In this document: positions 9,870 to 18,706 of the stretch, piece after piece
How the letters are laid out: each line of letters begins with the position of its first letter
Position numbering within the stretch: the stretch's first letter is position 1
Origin: an uncultured Acidobacteriota bacterium
Lineage (GTDB): Bacteria > Acidobacteriota > Terriglobia > Bryobacterales > Bryobacteraceae
Reading direction: 5' to 3'
Assembly: GCA_902826605.1 (NCBI GenBank)
Contig: CADEFM010000004.1
Coordinates: 1-64,000, forward strand
DNA: 64,000 nt
Notes under the pieces: model-generated
The model's database searches: none
What the model was told of the DNA's origin: nothing
Seen by the model: the letters and a program-made list of their open reading frames with translations, nothing else
Translations under genes and position numbers: made by a program

Positions 9870-10382
9870 ATGGAACCACCTGACGAGAGAGCCACAATCG
9901 ATGAGTCACGGCTTCTAGTCCCAGACGGTGCTGGCGCTCTTTACGAAGCTTACGTATTCGGTGCGCTGCAGCGCCTTTTTTCGCAGGCAACTGTGCGTCA
10001 TAATGTTCGTCTCCCCGGTCTAAAATCCGGACGGCCAAGACAAATAGACATTCTATTGGAGCACAGCCTCGGTGAGTTCATTGTTAGAATCGCTTTCGAC
10101 TGCAAATGTTACAACCGGAAGGTTACTGTCAACCACGTAGATAGCTTCCTCGGAATGATGGACGACATTCGCGTCAGCAAGGGGGTCTTGGTGACCACGA
10201 AAGGGTATACCAAAACAGCGTGGGAGCGAGCCCAGCGCGATCCTCGCGATATCGACCTCCACATTCTTTCGCCCGAGCGTCTCTCTGAATTTCAGGGCAT
10301 AGGAGATGCCTTCTTGTGGAAAGGACGAATGATGGCCATAGTGAGTCAGCGAGGGATGGCTCGTCGACAACGAGCGCACTGA
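9870..10382 (+). CDS. Mrr-like restriction endonuclease domain protein
   Basis: A 170-aa protein with a PD-(D/E)XK core of the Mrr/restriction-endonuclease type: Asp60 in RPRQIDILLE, then Asp77-Cys-Lys79 in VRIAFDCKCYNRKVTV (Asp replaces the more common Glu of the ExK motif), and the downstream helix NHVDSFLGMMDDIRVSKGVLVTT with the usual KGYTKTAWERA end. It is short, with no visible DNA-recognition domain, and no methylase is adjacent. Base composition and codon use look more A/T-rich than the surrounding genes, suggesting acquisition with the next ORF. It may act in defence (type IV-like) or be a remnant. Confidence 0.65.
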   Translation: MEPPDERATIDESRLLVPDGAGALYEAYVFGALQRLFSQATVRHNVRLPGLKSGRPRQIDILLEHSLGEFIVRIAFDCKCYNRKVTVNHVDSFLGMMDDIRVSKGVLVTTKGYTKTAWERAQRDPRDIDLHILSPERLSEFQGIGDAFLWKGRMMAIVSQRGMARRQRAH

Positions 10383-10391
10383 GGACGATGA

Positions 10392-10788
10392 ATGGTGCCA
10401 GTTTTCAATGTACCCATTGGGTCACACACTAGATTCCGCGAAGTCCTCTGCCCCTTTTCTTTATGGCAACATCGTGCTCAAGACGGACGAGTTTCCGACG
10501 ATGATAGCGATTGCCAAAGAACATGAACGCGTCGTCATTGAAAAGTTTCCGGAGGCCCACTTCGACCAACTTGCGCCTCTGGATCCCGAAAATCAACCGC
10601 CCCGGACCCTGTTGAGAGTTGGCCACATCCCTTCCTACAACGGACCGGAGTATTCGTTGTACCTAGACAATCCCGTTGGCGTCTTGCTATTAGTGATGCT
10701 TTGTTTCAAAGGGCAAGATGACACTTGTGTTCCGGTTCTGAAGTGGATCGGATGCAATTCGATCTTAGGTCAGCGGATTGAGAATTAG
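10392..10788 (+). pseudogene. small partner gene of unknown function, probably frameshifted
   Basis: The open frame starting at ATG 10408 encodes 126 aa with no ribosome site. A better start, ATG 10392, has GAGG 8 nt upstream and reads MVPVFNVPIGSHTRFREVL in another frame. Removing one T in the run CCCCTTTT at 10451-10458 joins the two frames into one protein of about 131 aa (…REVLCPFLYGNIVLKTDEF…). So the gene is either disrupted, translated by slippage, or carries a base-call error. The product is not recognised. It begins 9 bp after the Mrr-like gene and shares its lower G/C content, so the two probably arrived together. Confidence 0.45.
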
Positions 10789-10955
10789 ATCGATTCAAAG
10801 TAGTCAGGTGATCGTTCAAGCCGGGTAAGCTGGTTCACACGAAAACGTAACTGCCCTGTCGAACATCACCCGACGCCGACTGGTGAAAGAGCACTCTTCG
10901 TCTCGTAGCGAAATCATTGGCAACTTTGAGTAGAAGGCCTCACCGAAAAGTACCC

Positions 10956-12548
10956 TCACCCACGCCGCATCGCCGAAAAGCTGTGGAACGGCTTCAAGTT
11001 GTCCAACCGTTCCTCAGGTTCGTCCATCTTCCAACTAAAGAACTGGGCTTCCATGCGCTCTTCTGTAAAATCCATGATGGAAAAGCCGTTCTTCTCCAGC
11101 GGCTTTAACCCTTCGTCGATTTCAAAGCCCGACGGAATCTGCGGCCCTGTGCCGCGCCACACCGATGGCCACGCTTTTGGCCCGGTGCCTATGGGGCCGG
11201 TCAACACCGACACCACCGGGTTGCGGCGGAAGTCCAACTGGCCGTAACGCTGGATTCTGCCTTCCGCCAGCGCGTGCAAGTCGCCGCTCAAAAACAGCGG
11301 TATCCGTTGCATGGAAGAGGCTGCTTGAAGAAGCCGGTCATGTTGGGATTTCCAACCCTGCTGCCACCAATACTTCGCGGTCGCGGTGCCCAGCTTGCCG
11401 TTGGATTGCAAAACGTCCGGATACCACTCGCCCCATTTGCCCGCGGCCCAGCCGACCGGCGTGGACGGCAGATTCACCACGTGATGCGTCTCCTGCGCGG
11501 ACATACGGCGCATCAGCCATGCCTCCACCGTCTCAGGAATAAATCCGCCAGCCGCTCCCTTCAGCGAAAGGTGACGGCGGCAGTCATACATCATGATCTC
11601 CAGCAGATTGCCGTAGCGGAGCGTTCCGAAGGATTCCGCCACTCCCGGCGCGCGGTCCGCTGCGCCTGCGCCGGGCAAGCCGGAGGGACGATTCGCATCC
11701 GGCAGAAACTCCGGGTAATACAGACTCTGACTCGCCCGAGCCAGCCGCAGCATGAAATCGTCCGGCGGGAACGTCACCATCTCTTCGGTCGCTTCGTCAT
11801 TCTCGAAGTAGTCGTGATCGTCCTGCAAAAAGAAAACAGGAGTGGAGCGGAACAGCGTGCCGTACAGATCGCAGACCTGCGGCGTCACCACCGTTTTCAG
11901 CTTCCCCTCATTCTCGGTTCCCAGCACCGGCTGGGAGCGCTCAAACTGGCCGACCAGTTGGCGTGCCACCGGTGAATCGCCAAGATTGACTTTGCCGACC
12001 GGCGACCTTAGGTCCCAGTAAACGTGGTCACCGATCGCGATCACCGCATCAGGCTTGTACGCGAGGCCCGTCGCCAGCATTTTTCGCCGGGCTTCGAGCG
12101 AGACCCAGTTAGCGCCGCCAGTGTCGGGATTGCGGGTGGCAGGATGCCCGCCCGCGCATGTGTACACAAGCAGGCGGACACGCTTCGGTTGCGATTGAGG
12201 GCTGGGGAAAGTCGAGATCGGCCACGGATCGCACAACGCCTTACCGTGGGAATCCAGCAGTTCCAGTTGATAGGCGCGCTCCGGTTCGAGTCCCGCGATA
12301 TCGAAGGAATAGAACTCACCCGCGGAGTCCGTACGAACCCCCGCCGCCCTCTTGGAACCCGCTCGCAGCACTGGCGGGGTGGTCTGGGGGCGCAGAAAAC
12401 TCGCCTTCAACAGCAAACGTTGATGGGAGAGCGCGGGGAGCAAGTGCCGAACAACGCCCGGATTCCAGGCGTTTCCAGGCTTCTGGCCCAACAGAACACC
12501 GGCGCCTCCCATGGTGGCCGCAACAAACTGTCGCCTCGAGAATGACAT
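10956..12548 (-). CDS. PhoD-like phosphatase, Tat-exported
   Basis: A 530-aa metallophosphatase of the PhoD/alkaline-phosphatase-D type, acting outside the cytoplasm on phosphate esters or diesters. The start at 12548 gives a clean twin-arginine leader (MSFSRRQFVAATMGGAGVLLG); the longer frame only adds unrelated residues. Metal-binding motifs include DAVIAIGDHVYWD, FFLQDDHDYFEND, the Tyr-Asp-Cys-Arg-Arg stretch IMMYDCRRHLSL and PLFLSGDLHALAEGRIQ. A beta-domain precedes the catalytic part, as in PhoD. It stands alone, and TATAGT (12556-12561, minus strand) lies 7 nt before the ATG, suggesting a leaderless transcript. Confidence 0.85.
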   Translation of the reverse strand: MSFSRRQFVAATMGGAGVLLGQKPGNAWNPGVVRHLLPALSHQRLLLKASFLRPQTTPPVLRAGSKRAAGVRTDSAGEFYSFDIAGLEPERAYQLELLDSHGKALCDPWPISTFPSPQSQPKRVRLLVYTCAGGHPATRNPDTGGANWVSLEARRKMLATGLAYKPDAVIAIGDHVYWDLRSPVGKVNLGDSPVARQLVGQFERSQPVLGTENEGKLKTVVTPQVCDLYGTLFRSTPVFFLQDDHDYFENDEATEEMVTFPPDDFMLRLARASQSLYYPEFLPDANRPSGLPGAGAADRAPGVAESFGTLRYGNLLEIMMYDCRRHLSLKGAAGGFIPETVEAWLMRRMSAQETHHVVNLPSTPVGWAAGKWGEWYPDVLQSNGKLGTATAKYWWQQGWKSQHDRLLQAASSMQRIPLFLSGDLHALAEGRIQRYGQLDFRRNPVVSVLTGPIGTGPKAWPSVWRGTGPQIPSGFEIDEGLKPLEKNGFSIMDFTEERMEAQFFSWKMDEPEERLDNLKPFHSFSAMRRG

Positions 12549-12555
12549 AGCGGTA

Positions 12556-12561
12556 ACTATA
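12556..12561 (-). promoter_or_regulatory. -10-like hexamer of the PhoD-like gene
   Basis: On the minus strand TATAGT is followed by 7 nt and the ATG; no Shine-Dalgarno sequence is seen. Proposed leaderless promoter, by position only. Confidence 0.35.
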
Positions 12562-12665
12562 CACTTGCCCGCCTCCGATTTCCAAGCCGTGCAAGGTTGT
12601 TTGTAACAATGGACCACACCATCAAGAACGTCACTCGGCGCGATTGCGTGAAAGGTCTGATGGAC

Positions 12666-12702
12666 TGACGACGGACCCTGAGATGTAAACTATCGGCGGG
12701 CG
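12666..12702 (+). repeat. first copy of two dispersed short direct repeats
   Basis: TGACGACGGACCC (12666-12678) and CTATCGGCGGGCG (12690-12702) each recur exactly once downstream, at 13201-13213 and 13264-13276, flanking the small zinc-ribbon ORF. The spacing between the two words differs (11 bp here, 50 bp there), so these are decayed copies or coincidence. Confidence 0.4.
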
Positions 12703-12795
12703 GCGCGGCTAGGGCCAACGGGGTCGGGGAACAGGTTCGCTAGCTGGAGCAGATCCCGGATGTGTGGGAACTTCCAGCCCTGCTGGGTTAAACGG

Positions 12796-13017
12796 TCATT
12801 CCATCGCTGAGAAGAAAATAGCCCTCGCGGCCGCGCTTCGCCCCGAAGACTTCTTCCCGTTTTCTTTGCGCGATTCTGGTTTTTGGGGACCCAGAAGCCA
12901 GGATATGAAGGAGGACCGTCTTGCTCCAGGCACTGGCTCACCGCAGACCCAACAATTCAACTCATTCTTCGTGATGATGCTATGGCAGTCCATGCATCGG
13001 GAGTGGGAATTGCGCAT
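12796..13017 (-). CDS. small zinc-ribbon-like protein
   Basis: A 73-aa ORF starting at ATG 13017. It carries two CxxC knuckles ten residues apart (HSRCMDCHSIITKNELNCWVCGEP), the pattern of a zinc ribbon, followed by a basic, Ser-rich tail. The frame stays open upstream but without convincing protein. The call rests on the motif alone; the ribosome site is weak. The product could bind nucleic acid or protein. It sits alone in a stretch otherwise without genes, between two short direct repeats. Confidence 0.4.
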   Translation of the reverse strand: MRNSHSRCMDCHSIITKNELNCWVCGEPVPGARRSSFISWLLGPQKPESRKENGKKSSGRSAAARAIFFSAME

Positions 13018-13397
13018 ACCCCATTTAGGACAAAATAATTCAGTGTGTCCATGGAGCAGACGTACCGCTCTGGATTGTGCCTTTCGTTCTAAGGTTGTTG
13101 CCGCATATGCCGGGACACCACCGGAGTAGAATACGCTGGAGAAACCGTCGAATGGTATTTTGCTCAAAGAGTCGATGAGGAAACGCATCACATCAAGTCA
13201 TGACGACGGACCCGGAGAGTTACTCTGAGACGGTCACCCGATTCTGCTTAGGCAGCCGTGCGGCTATCGGCGGGCGTGGAAGTGTGCGATAAGTCCAATC
13301 AGGGAACCTTCGGAAGACTGATGGCGTCTGAGGTGAGTGTGGCGAAATGCCGAAGGTACTGCTAGGCGCTATTTTCAGCGCAACGGAGGTCGCGGGA
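13018..13397. other. intergenic stretch without a recognised gene
   Basis: About 380 bases between the zinc-ribbon ORF and the DUF4139 gene. Frames on both strands are short or lack protein character. It holds the second copies of two short direct repeats (13201-13213 and 13264-13276) and the ribosome site of the next gene. Confidence 0.5.
13201..13276 (+). repeat. second copy of two dispersed short direct repeats
   Basis: TGACGACGGACCC at 13201-13213 and CTATCGGCGGGCG at 13264-13276 match 12666-12678 and 12690-12702 exactly, in the same order and orientation. Confidence 0.4.
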
Positions 13398-15404
13398 ATG
13401 CTCAAACGCGTGTATTCGATTCAATTGGCCGCTGCGGTGGCGATGGCGGCGGCGGATTTGCCCATCCGCGACGTCACGCTCTACAAGCATGGCGTCGCGC
13501 ATTTCTCGCGCTCGGGGGAGTTGAAGGCTGGCGAAGTCGCGCGGCTCGATTTCAAGCCGGAGGATATGAATGACGTCCTCAAGTCGCTGACGCTCACGGA
13601 TGCGAATGGCGGCAAAGTCAGCGGCGTGCGCTACGATTCCAGTGAGCCTCTGGAAAAGCGGCTCAGCGATTTTCCGTTCGCGGTGGGCACGGAATCGGCG
13701 CTCGCTTCGTTCCTCGATTCCGTCAAAGGCGCGCAGGTGGAGCTGAAACTGGGCGCGGATACGGTGCGCGGGACCATCCTCAGCGCGCGCGTGGTGCGGG
13801 AAACGGATAAGGACCGAGCGGCTCAGAAAGAAATGCTGGTCCTGCTGGCCGATTCTGGCGAGATCCGGACCTTTGACCTAGCTGCCGCCAGCGCCGTGCG
13901 GTTTACCGATCCAAAATTGCAGACGCAGTTGCGCGATTACCTGGGCGTGCTGAATCAGTCGCGCTCCAAGGACCGCCGCAGCGTATATGTGGATGCCACG
14001 GGTGCGGGAACTCGGCAGGTGGTCGCTAGTTATATGACGCCGTCGCCGGTGTGGAAGTCCAGCTACCGGCTGATCTTCGCCGCGCAGGGGGACCCGACGC
14101 TGGAAGGTTGGGCGATTGTCGATAATACCTCGGGCGACGATTGGACTAACGTGCGGTTGGCGGTGGTTTCCGGGAAACCTGTGTCATTCATTTCGAATTT
14201 GTATGAACCGCGCTATGTGGATCGGCCGGTCGCGGAGCTGGCGGAGAATCAGGCCGTGGCTCCTATTGTCGACACGGGGGCGGTGTCGGAGAAAAATGAA
14301 GAGAAGGTGGCGTCGGTGGCAAGATTGCCATCGTCGCCAGCCCCCATGATGGGGCAAGCTGTTCGCCGCGGTTTGGGCGGCGCAGAGGACAGAGCCGCCT
14401 ATCAAGTCGCCGCGTCTTCCGTAGCCGCTCCGGTCGCTGCCCGCCAGGCCGGGGAACTCTTCGAATACAGCTTTTCGACTCCCGTCACCGTGAAGCAGGG
14501 AGAATCCGCAATGCTGCCGTTCCTGCAGCAGAAGCTCACCACGCGAAAGCTGCTCGTCTATTCCGAAAACTACGGCATGAACCCGCGGGATGCCGCTGAG
14601 ATCACCAACAACACCGGCAAGACGCTCGATGGCGGGCCGGTAACTGTGTATGACGCTGGAACTTACGCCGGTGAAGCGTTGGTGGAGACCTTGCCGATGG
14701 GCGACAAGCGCCTGATCAGCTACGGCGTGGACCTGGGCACGCGCGTCACCACGGCATTCGATTCCTCCCGCGCCGTGGTGCGCGAAATTCATGCGAGCCG
14801 TGGCATCGTCACCGCGAAATCGGCGGTTGCCGAGACCAAGACGTACACCATCAAGAACGTCGATGCCAAGGCGAAGACGCTGATCCTCGAACACAATCAA
14901 CGCCCTGGCTACTCCCTGCTGGAGCGCAAACCGCTCGAAACCACGGCGACGGCGTATCGATTTGAGATCAAATTGCCGGTGTCCGGCACGGAGACCGTTC
15001 CCATCAAAGAAGAGCGTGTGTTCGATCAAACGTACGCGGTATCCAACATCACGCCGGATCTGATCGCCGCCTGGGTGCAGAACCGGTCCTTGAGTGAAGC
15101 TGGCCGCAAGCAACTGGAGCAAGTTGCCGCGAAAAAGCGCGAAGTTGCCGCCAATGCCGCCTCCATCGCGCAGGCGGAAAGCAGCATCAACGACCTCACC
15201 CGCGACCAGGTACGCATCCGCAGTAATATGGAAAGCTTCAACCGTGTAAGTGGCCAGCAGGAACAAGTGCAGCAGTACGCACGGCAGCTTGCGGACACCG
15301 AAAAACGTCTGGTGGCTTTGCGCGATAGTCAGGTCTTACTGGAACGAACGCGAAGCACCTTGGATGCGGAGCTCAAAGCGCTCCTTGATCGCCTGGAGTT
15401 CTGA
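13398..15404 (+). CDS. secreted DUF4139 domain protein
   Basis: A 668-aa exported protein. The start at 13398 is preceded by GGAGG at proper spacing and gives a signal peptide (MLKRVYSIQLAAAVAMAAA); the upstream ATG at 13347 has neither. The N-terminal part (LPIRDVTLYKHGVAHFSRSG…) and the central beta-rich region (…YMTPSPVWKSSYRLIF…, DNTSGDDWTNVRLAVVSGKP) follow the DUF4139 pattern, a family with mucoidy-inhibitor-like members of unknown activity. The last 110 residues form a coiled coil. The gene is apparently monocistronic. A role in envelope assembly is plausible but unproven. Confidence 0.8.
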   Translation: MLKRVYSIQLAAAVAMAAADLPIRDVTLYKHGVAHFSRSGELKAGEVARLDFKPEDMNDVLKSLTLTDANGGKVSGVRYDSSEPLEKRLSDFPFAVGTESALASFLDSVKGAQVELKLGADTVRGTILSARVVRETDKDRAAQKEMLVLLADSGEIRTFDLAAASAVRFTDPKLQTQLRDYLGVLNQSRSKDRRSVYVDATGAGTRQVVASYMTPSPVWKSSYRLIFAAQGDPTLEGWAIVDNTSGDDWTNVRLAVVSGKPVSFISNLYEPRYVDRPVAELAENQAVAPIVDTGAVSEKNEEKVASVARLPSSPAPMMGQAVRRGLGGAEDRAAYQVAASSVAAPVAARQAGELFEYSFSTPVTVKQGESAMLPFLQQKLTTRKLLVYSENYGMNPRDAAEITNNTGKTLDGGPVTVYDAGTYAGEALVETLPMGDKRLISYGVDLGTRVTTAFDSSRAVVREIHASRGIVTAKSAVAETKTYTIKNVDAKAKTLILEHNQRPGYSLLERKPLETTATAYRFEIKLPVSGTETVPIKEERVFDQTYAVSNITPDLIAAWVQNRSLSEAGRKQLEQVAAKKREVAANAASIAQAESSINDLTRDQVRIRSNMESFNRVSGQQEQVQQYARQLADTEKRLVALRDSQVLLERTRSTLDAELKALLDRLEF

Positions 15405-15444
15405 TTTCGCGAAATTTCATGAGACTGTTTCCGCGCCGCGCCAC

Positions 15445-15450
15445 TATATT
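15445..15450 (+). promoter_or_regulatory. -10-like hexamer, possible leaderless start
   Basis: TATATT lies 5 nt before the ATG of the PD-(D/E)XK gene; no Shine-Dalgarno sequence is present. Confidence 0.3.
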
Positions 15451-15455
15451 CATGG

Positions 15456-16955
15456 ATGCTCCAGCCAGTACGCCTAGCGATTGAGCGCTTCTTGGCCACG
15501 GCGAAGAGGCCGGTGCTCATTGAGCCGGGAGACGATCCGCTCGCGGTCACCTCCAATACCTTCAACTTGAGTGAACGCGGCGGTACGCTGACGCTGGAAT
15601 GCTGGAATGACACCCGCAATCTGGTTCGCCGAGTGGTGGATGTCCGGCTGGAACGCGCGGGCCGCCTGGAATTGCACGTGGAGCGGTTCGGCGGCCGCGC
15701 CGGCGGCCTCACGCTGGTGGATCTGGATCGCGCGGCCCATCGCGACGCCGCCCGGCGTGGCACGCGCCTCAAATATCGCGAGCGCTTCCGGCGTTCGCTT
15801 CACCGCCAGTTCCCCGACTGGCGTATCGCCGAGCTCAGCACCGAACAGGATCTGCAACATAGCCTCTCACCCGCCTACCCGCGTGCGCTGCTGAGAAAAG
15901 GAACCAGCGCCATCGCCGCCATCGGAGCGGCGGAGGACACTCTTTCGCCAGAAGGCGCGTTGAGTTTCGGGCTGATCTGGCTCGATTATTTACGCGGCCG
16001 GGAAACGCGTCTTCCTGTGCAGGCGCTGGCTCTGTTTCTTCCGGTTGGATCCGAAAACAGTACGTGTCACCGCGTACGGCACTTAGACCCGCAAGCGGCG
16101 GCCTATCTGGTTATCGTGCAGGACCCCACGGGTTGGGAGCAAAGGATCACTCCAGGAGACTATACGAACTTCGATACGCGCCTGGACGTGTGCCGCCAGC
16201 CGCTGGGTGAAGCGGGTGCACGGCTGGTGGAGTGGGTGGATCGATTGTCCTGCATCCCGAACGTCCAGCGCCGCAACCGGCACGATGGCTCGGTCAGTCT
16301 GTCGGTAAGCGGCCTGGAATTCGCACGGGCCTCCGGCGACGATCTGATATTTGGACTCGATACCAAACACGCCGCCGGAAGCGAAACTCATATTCGCGAA
16401 ATCGAACAGCTCGCGCGCGGGTTGGCCGCCATGCGCTGTTCGGACAGCGCGGACCGCCACAACCCCTTATATTCGCGACATCCTGAGGCCTGGCTCGAGG
16501 CGCAGATCCGCGCGGACATTGAATCCCTGGACGCCTCGTTAAGGCCTGCGCCCGTGTACGGTCAAGTGCCGCAATTCGCCGCCGGGGAACGCGGCATCAT
16601 CGATCTGCTAGCGGTCGATCACGACGGACGTCTGGCTGTCATCGAAATCAAGACCCAACAAGACATCCATCTGCCGCTACAGGCTCTGGATTATTGGATG
16701 CGCGTCAAATGGCATCTTGACCGAGGAGAGTTTGCGGGGCGAGGCTATTTCCCGGGCATTGAGCTTCGCCCGGAGCCTCCACGACTGCTGCTTGCAGCCC
16801 CGGCGCTCGATTGGCACCCCTCTAACGAGACGCTGTTGCGGTACCTGGCTCCAGGGGTCGCCGTCGAGCGGGTCGGAATAGGGATAGAATGGAGACGGGA
16901 CCTAAAGGTGATGTTTCGCGAGTCCGGGCTGAGTCAAGCCGCGCGGCGCCTTTAG
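15456..16955 (+). CDS. PD-(D/E)XK nuclease-like protein of unknown role
   Basis: A 499-aa cytoplasmic protein. The C-terminal 140 residues hold a clear PD-(D/E)XK core: helix PEAWLEAQIRADIESLDASL, Asp near 383 in GIIDLLAVDHDGR, Glu and Lys near 397 and 399 in LAVIEIKTQQD, then LPLQALDYW with the conserved Gln position. This layout recalls NucS/DUF91-type endonucleases. The first 350 residues are not recognised. The gene ends 7 bp before a DUF697-like membrane protein, so the two are likely co-transcribed. DNA repair, defence or a non-catalytic role are all possible. Confidence 0.65.
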   Translation: MLQPVRLAIERFLATAKRPVLIEPGDDPLAVTSNTFNLSERGGTLTLECWNDTRNLVRRVVDVRLERAGRLELHVERFGGRAGGLTLVDLDRAAHRDAARRGTRLKYRERFRRSLHRQFPDWRIAELSTEQDLQHSLSPAYPRALLRKGTSAIAAIGAAEDTLSPEGALSFGLIWLDYLRGRETRLPVQALALFLPVGSENSTCHRVRHLDPQAAAYLVIVQDPTGWEQRITPGDYTNFDTRLDVCRQPLGEAGARLVEWVDRLSCIPNVQRRNRHDGSVSLSVSGLEFARASGDDLIFGLDTKHAAGSETHIREIEQLARGLAAMRCSDSADRHNPLYSRHPEAWLEAQIRADIESLDASLRPAPVYGQVPQFAAGERGIIDLLAVDHDGRLAVIEIKTQQDIHLPLQALDYWMRVKWHLDRGEFAGRGYFPGIELRPEPPRLLLAAPALDWHPSNETLLRYLAPGVAVERVGIGIEWRRDLKVMFRESGLSQAARRL

Positions 16956-16962
16956 ACAAAAC

Positions 16963-17823
16963 ATGCATCTCGCCGTTCTTCGCCAGATGAAGCAAGCGCT
17001 TGCGACCCTGAATCCGGGGGAACTCCGAGAGTTGGCCGCGCGCCCGGTCAAAGTCGGTCTGGTCGCTCCTTCCGCCGAAGCGCTCGGCGATATGGAAACT
17101 TATTTTGCTCCGCCGCACCTCACCGCGGGCCGGCGTGCCGAAGCGGTGCAGTTGCTGGTACGGGGGGGCGGTTCCGCCTGCGACGTCGAAATCTACGATT
17201 CCTCCATTCTGCGCCCCGCCAAAGCTTTTTCCTACGATCCCGAAGCCCCAGAAGATTGTGTGCGCCGGGTATTGCGAGCGCGTGAAGATTTGATGCTGCC
17301 GCTGGCGCGCAATCTCTACCCATTTCGCAAACCGGTGGCGCACAAGATCATTCGTAATATTGCCAAGGAGAATGCACTGTTCTCGCTGGCCACCGCGATT
17401 CCGGACATCGTGCCAAGCCTGGCTTCCATTCCTTGGGCCATCGGGGAGTTCTCTTCCGATACAGCTTTCCTGACGGTGAACCAGATCCGCATGGTGTTCC
17501 TGCTGGCCGCTGCTAGTGACCGCAACATCGGCTACCGGGAGCAGCGTTCGGAGATCGCATCCATCGTGGCTGGTTCCTTCGGCTGGCGCGCGCTGGCTCG
17601 CGAGCTGGTGGGCAAGATTCCTTTTGGCGGAGGCCTGATACCCAAGGCAGGTATAGCCTACGCGGCGACTTACGCCGTGGGCATGTCCCTGGAGCGTCTG
17701 TACCGGCTGGGTTACGGATTCACGCGCGAGGAGCGCCGCGCTGTGTATGAAGAAGCGCTCGATCACGGCAAACAGATCGCCGGCATGTTACTCAATGACA
17801 TGCGTTTCCGCCGGGCCAGCTAG
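16963..17823 (+). CDS. DUF697/YcjF-like membrane-associated protein
   Basis: A 286-aa protein. The C-terminal half matches the DUF697 pattern: a hydrophobic segment with IPDIVPSLASIPWAIGEF, then a helical segment FGWRALARELVGKIPFGGG followed by LIPKAGIAYAATYAVG, ending in a helix YGFTREERRAVYEEAL. DUF697 domains are usually fused to or paired with small GTPases, but no GTPase is adjacent; instead the gene follows the PD-(D/E)XK protein by 7 bp. The N-terminal third is unrecognised. Function unknown; probably inner-membrane associated. Confidence 0.65.
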   Translation: MHLAVLRQMKQALATLNPGELRELAARPVKVGLVAPSAEALGDMETYFAPPHLTAGRRAEAVQLLVRGGGSACDVEIYDSSILRPAKAFSYDPEAPEDCVRRVLRAREDLMLPLARNLYPFRKPVAHKIIRNIAKENALFSLATAIPDIVPSLASIPWAIGEFSSDTAFLTVNQIRMVFLLAAASDRNIGYREQRSEIASIVAGSFGWRALARELVGKIPFGGGLIPKAGIAYAATYAVGMSLERLYRLGYGFTREERRAVYEEALDHGKQIAGMLLNDMRFRRAS

Positions 17824-17871
17824 CCGAAACGCGGGCCCGCGTGGCTGCATCAGATAAAGGGAGGATTCCAT

Positions 17872-18681
17872 ATGCGTTATCTCTCGGCATTCGTTTTGTT
17901 CGCTGGACTGGCTACGGCCGATACTATCACCTTGCGCGATGGCCGGAACGTGACGGGTTCCTATTTAGGCGGCGATTCACGCAGCGTGCGGGTTGCTGTC
18001 GGCGACCGCGTGGAAAGCTATCCCGTAGCTGAAATCACCAACATTTCTTTCGATAACGCCCCGCAGGCGGCTTTTACACCGGCGCCTGCACCTCCGCCTC
18101 CTCCGCCCCCTCGTGAAGTCCTTCGTCCCACGCCGCAACCGGAAACCGTGGCGCGGCGGTCCAACCAGAGCTTCAACAATGAAATCCCGTCGGGAACGGT
18201 GCTATCCATCCGTATGATCGATGGCGTGGATTCGGAGCGCGACGCGGTTGGGCAGACCTTTCGGGCATCCCTTGATGAACCGGTGCTCGACGCTCGGGGC
18301 GGAACCCTCGTTGCGCGCGGCGCGGACGTGATGGTCAAGCTGGTGGACGATCAGCAGTCCGGCAAGATTCAAGGGCGTACGGTGCTTACCCTCGACTTGG
18401 TCTACCTGATGATTAACGGCCGGGAAGTGGATATCGACACCACCAGTATCACGGAACAGAGCGAATCCCGTACCGCGCGCAGCGGGAAAGTGATCGGTGG
18501 CACTGCGGCGCTCGGCGCGATTATCGGCGCGATCGCCGGCGGCGGTAAAGGCGCGGCCATCGGCGCGGCATCGGGAGCCGGAGCAGGCACCGCCGTTCAA
18601 GTGATGACGAAAGGGCAGAGGGTACGGATTCCGTCGGAGACGCGCCTGACGTTTACCCTTCAACAGCCAGTACGGTTCTGA
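17872..18681 (+). CDS. secreted protein with proline tract and glycine-zipper segment
   Basis: A 269-aa exported protein (MRYLSAFVLFAGLATADTI) with a good ribosome site (GGGAGG). A short N-terminal beta domain (TLRDGRNVTGSYLGGDSRSV…) is followed by a Pro-rich linker at about 65-82, a middle beta domain (SGTVLSIRMIDGVDS…, LDEPVLDARGG…), and a glycine-zipper stretch of small residues (GGTAALGAIIGAIAGGGKGA) that may insert into membrane. It resembles envelope proteins common in Acidobacteriota but has no assigned function. It lies 48 bp after the DUF697-like gene. Confidence 0.7.
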   Translation: MRYLSAFVLFAGLATADTITLRDGRNVTGSYLGGDSRSVRVAVGDRVESYPVAEITNISFDNAPQAAFTPAPAPPPPPPPREVLRPTPQPETVARRSNQSFNNEIPSGTVLSIRMIDGVDSERDAVGQTFRASLDEPVLDARGGTLVARGADVMVKLVDDQQSGKIQGRTVLTLDLVYLMINGREVDIDTTSITEQSESRTARSGKVIGGTAALGAIIGAIAGGGKGAAIGAASGAGAGTAVQVMTKGQRVRIPSETRLTFTLQQPVRF

Positions 18682-18706
18682 ATGGGGAGCTTGCCATCCC
18701 ACGCCG

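Noticed and set aside
12285..12300. GGTTCGAGTCCCGC, like a tRNA T-arm
   Set aside because: It lies inside the PhoD-like coding sequence and no acceptor or anticodon stem can be drawn around it.
14184..15266. 360-codon open frame on the minus strand
   Set aside because: Antisense to the DUF4139 gene, which has a signal peptide and ribosome site; no support for a second gene.
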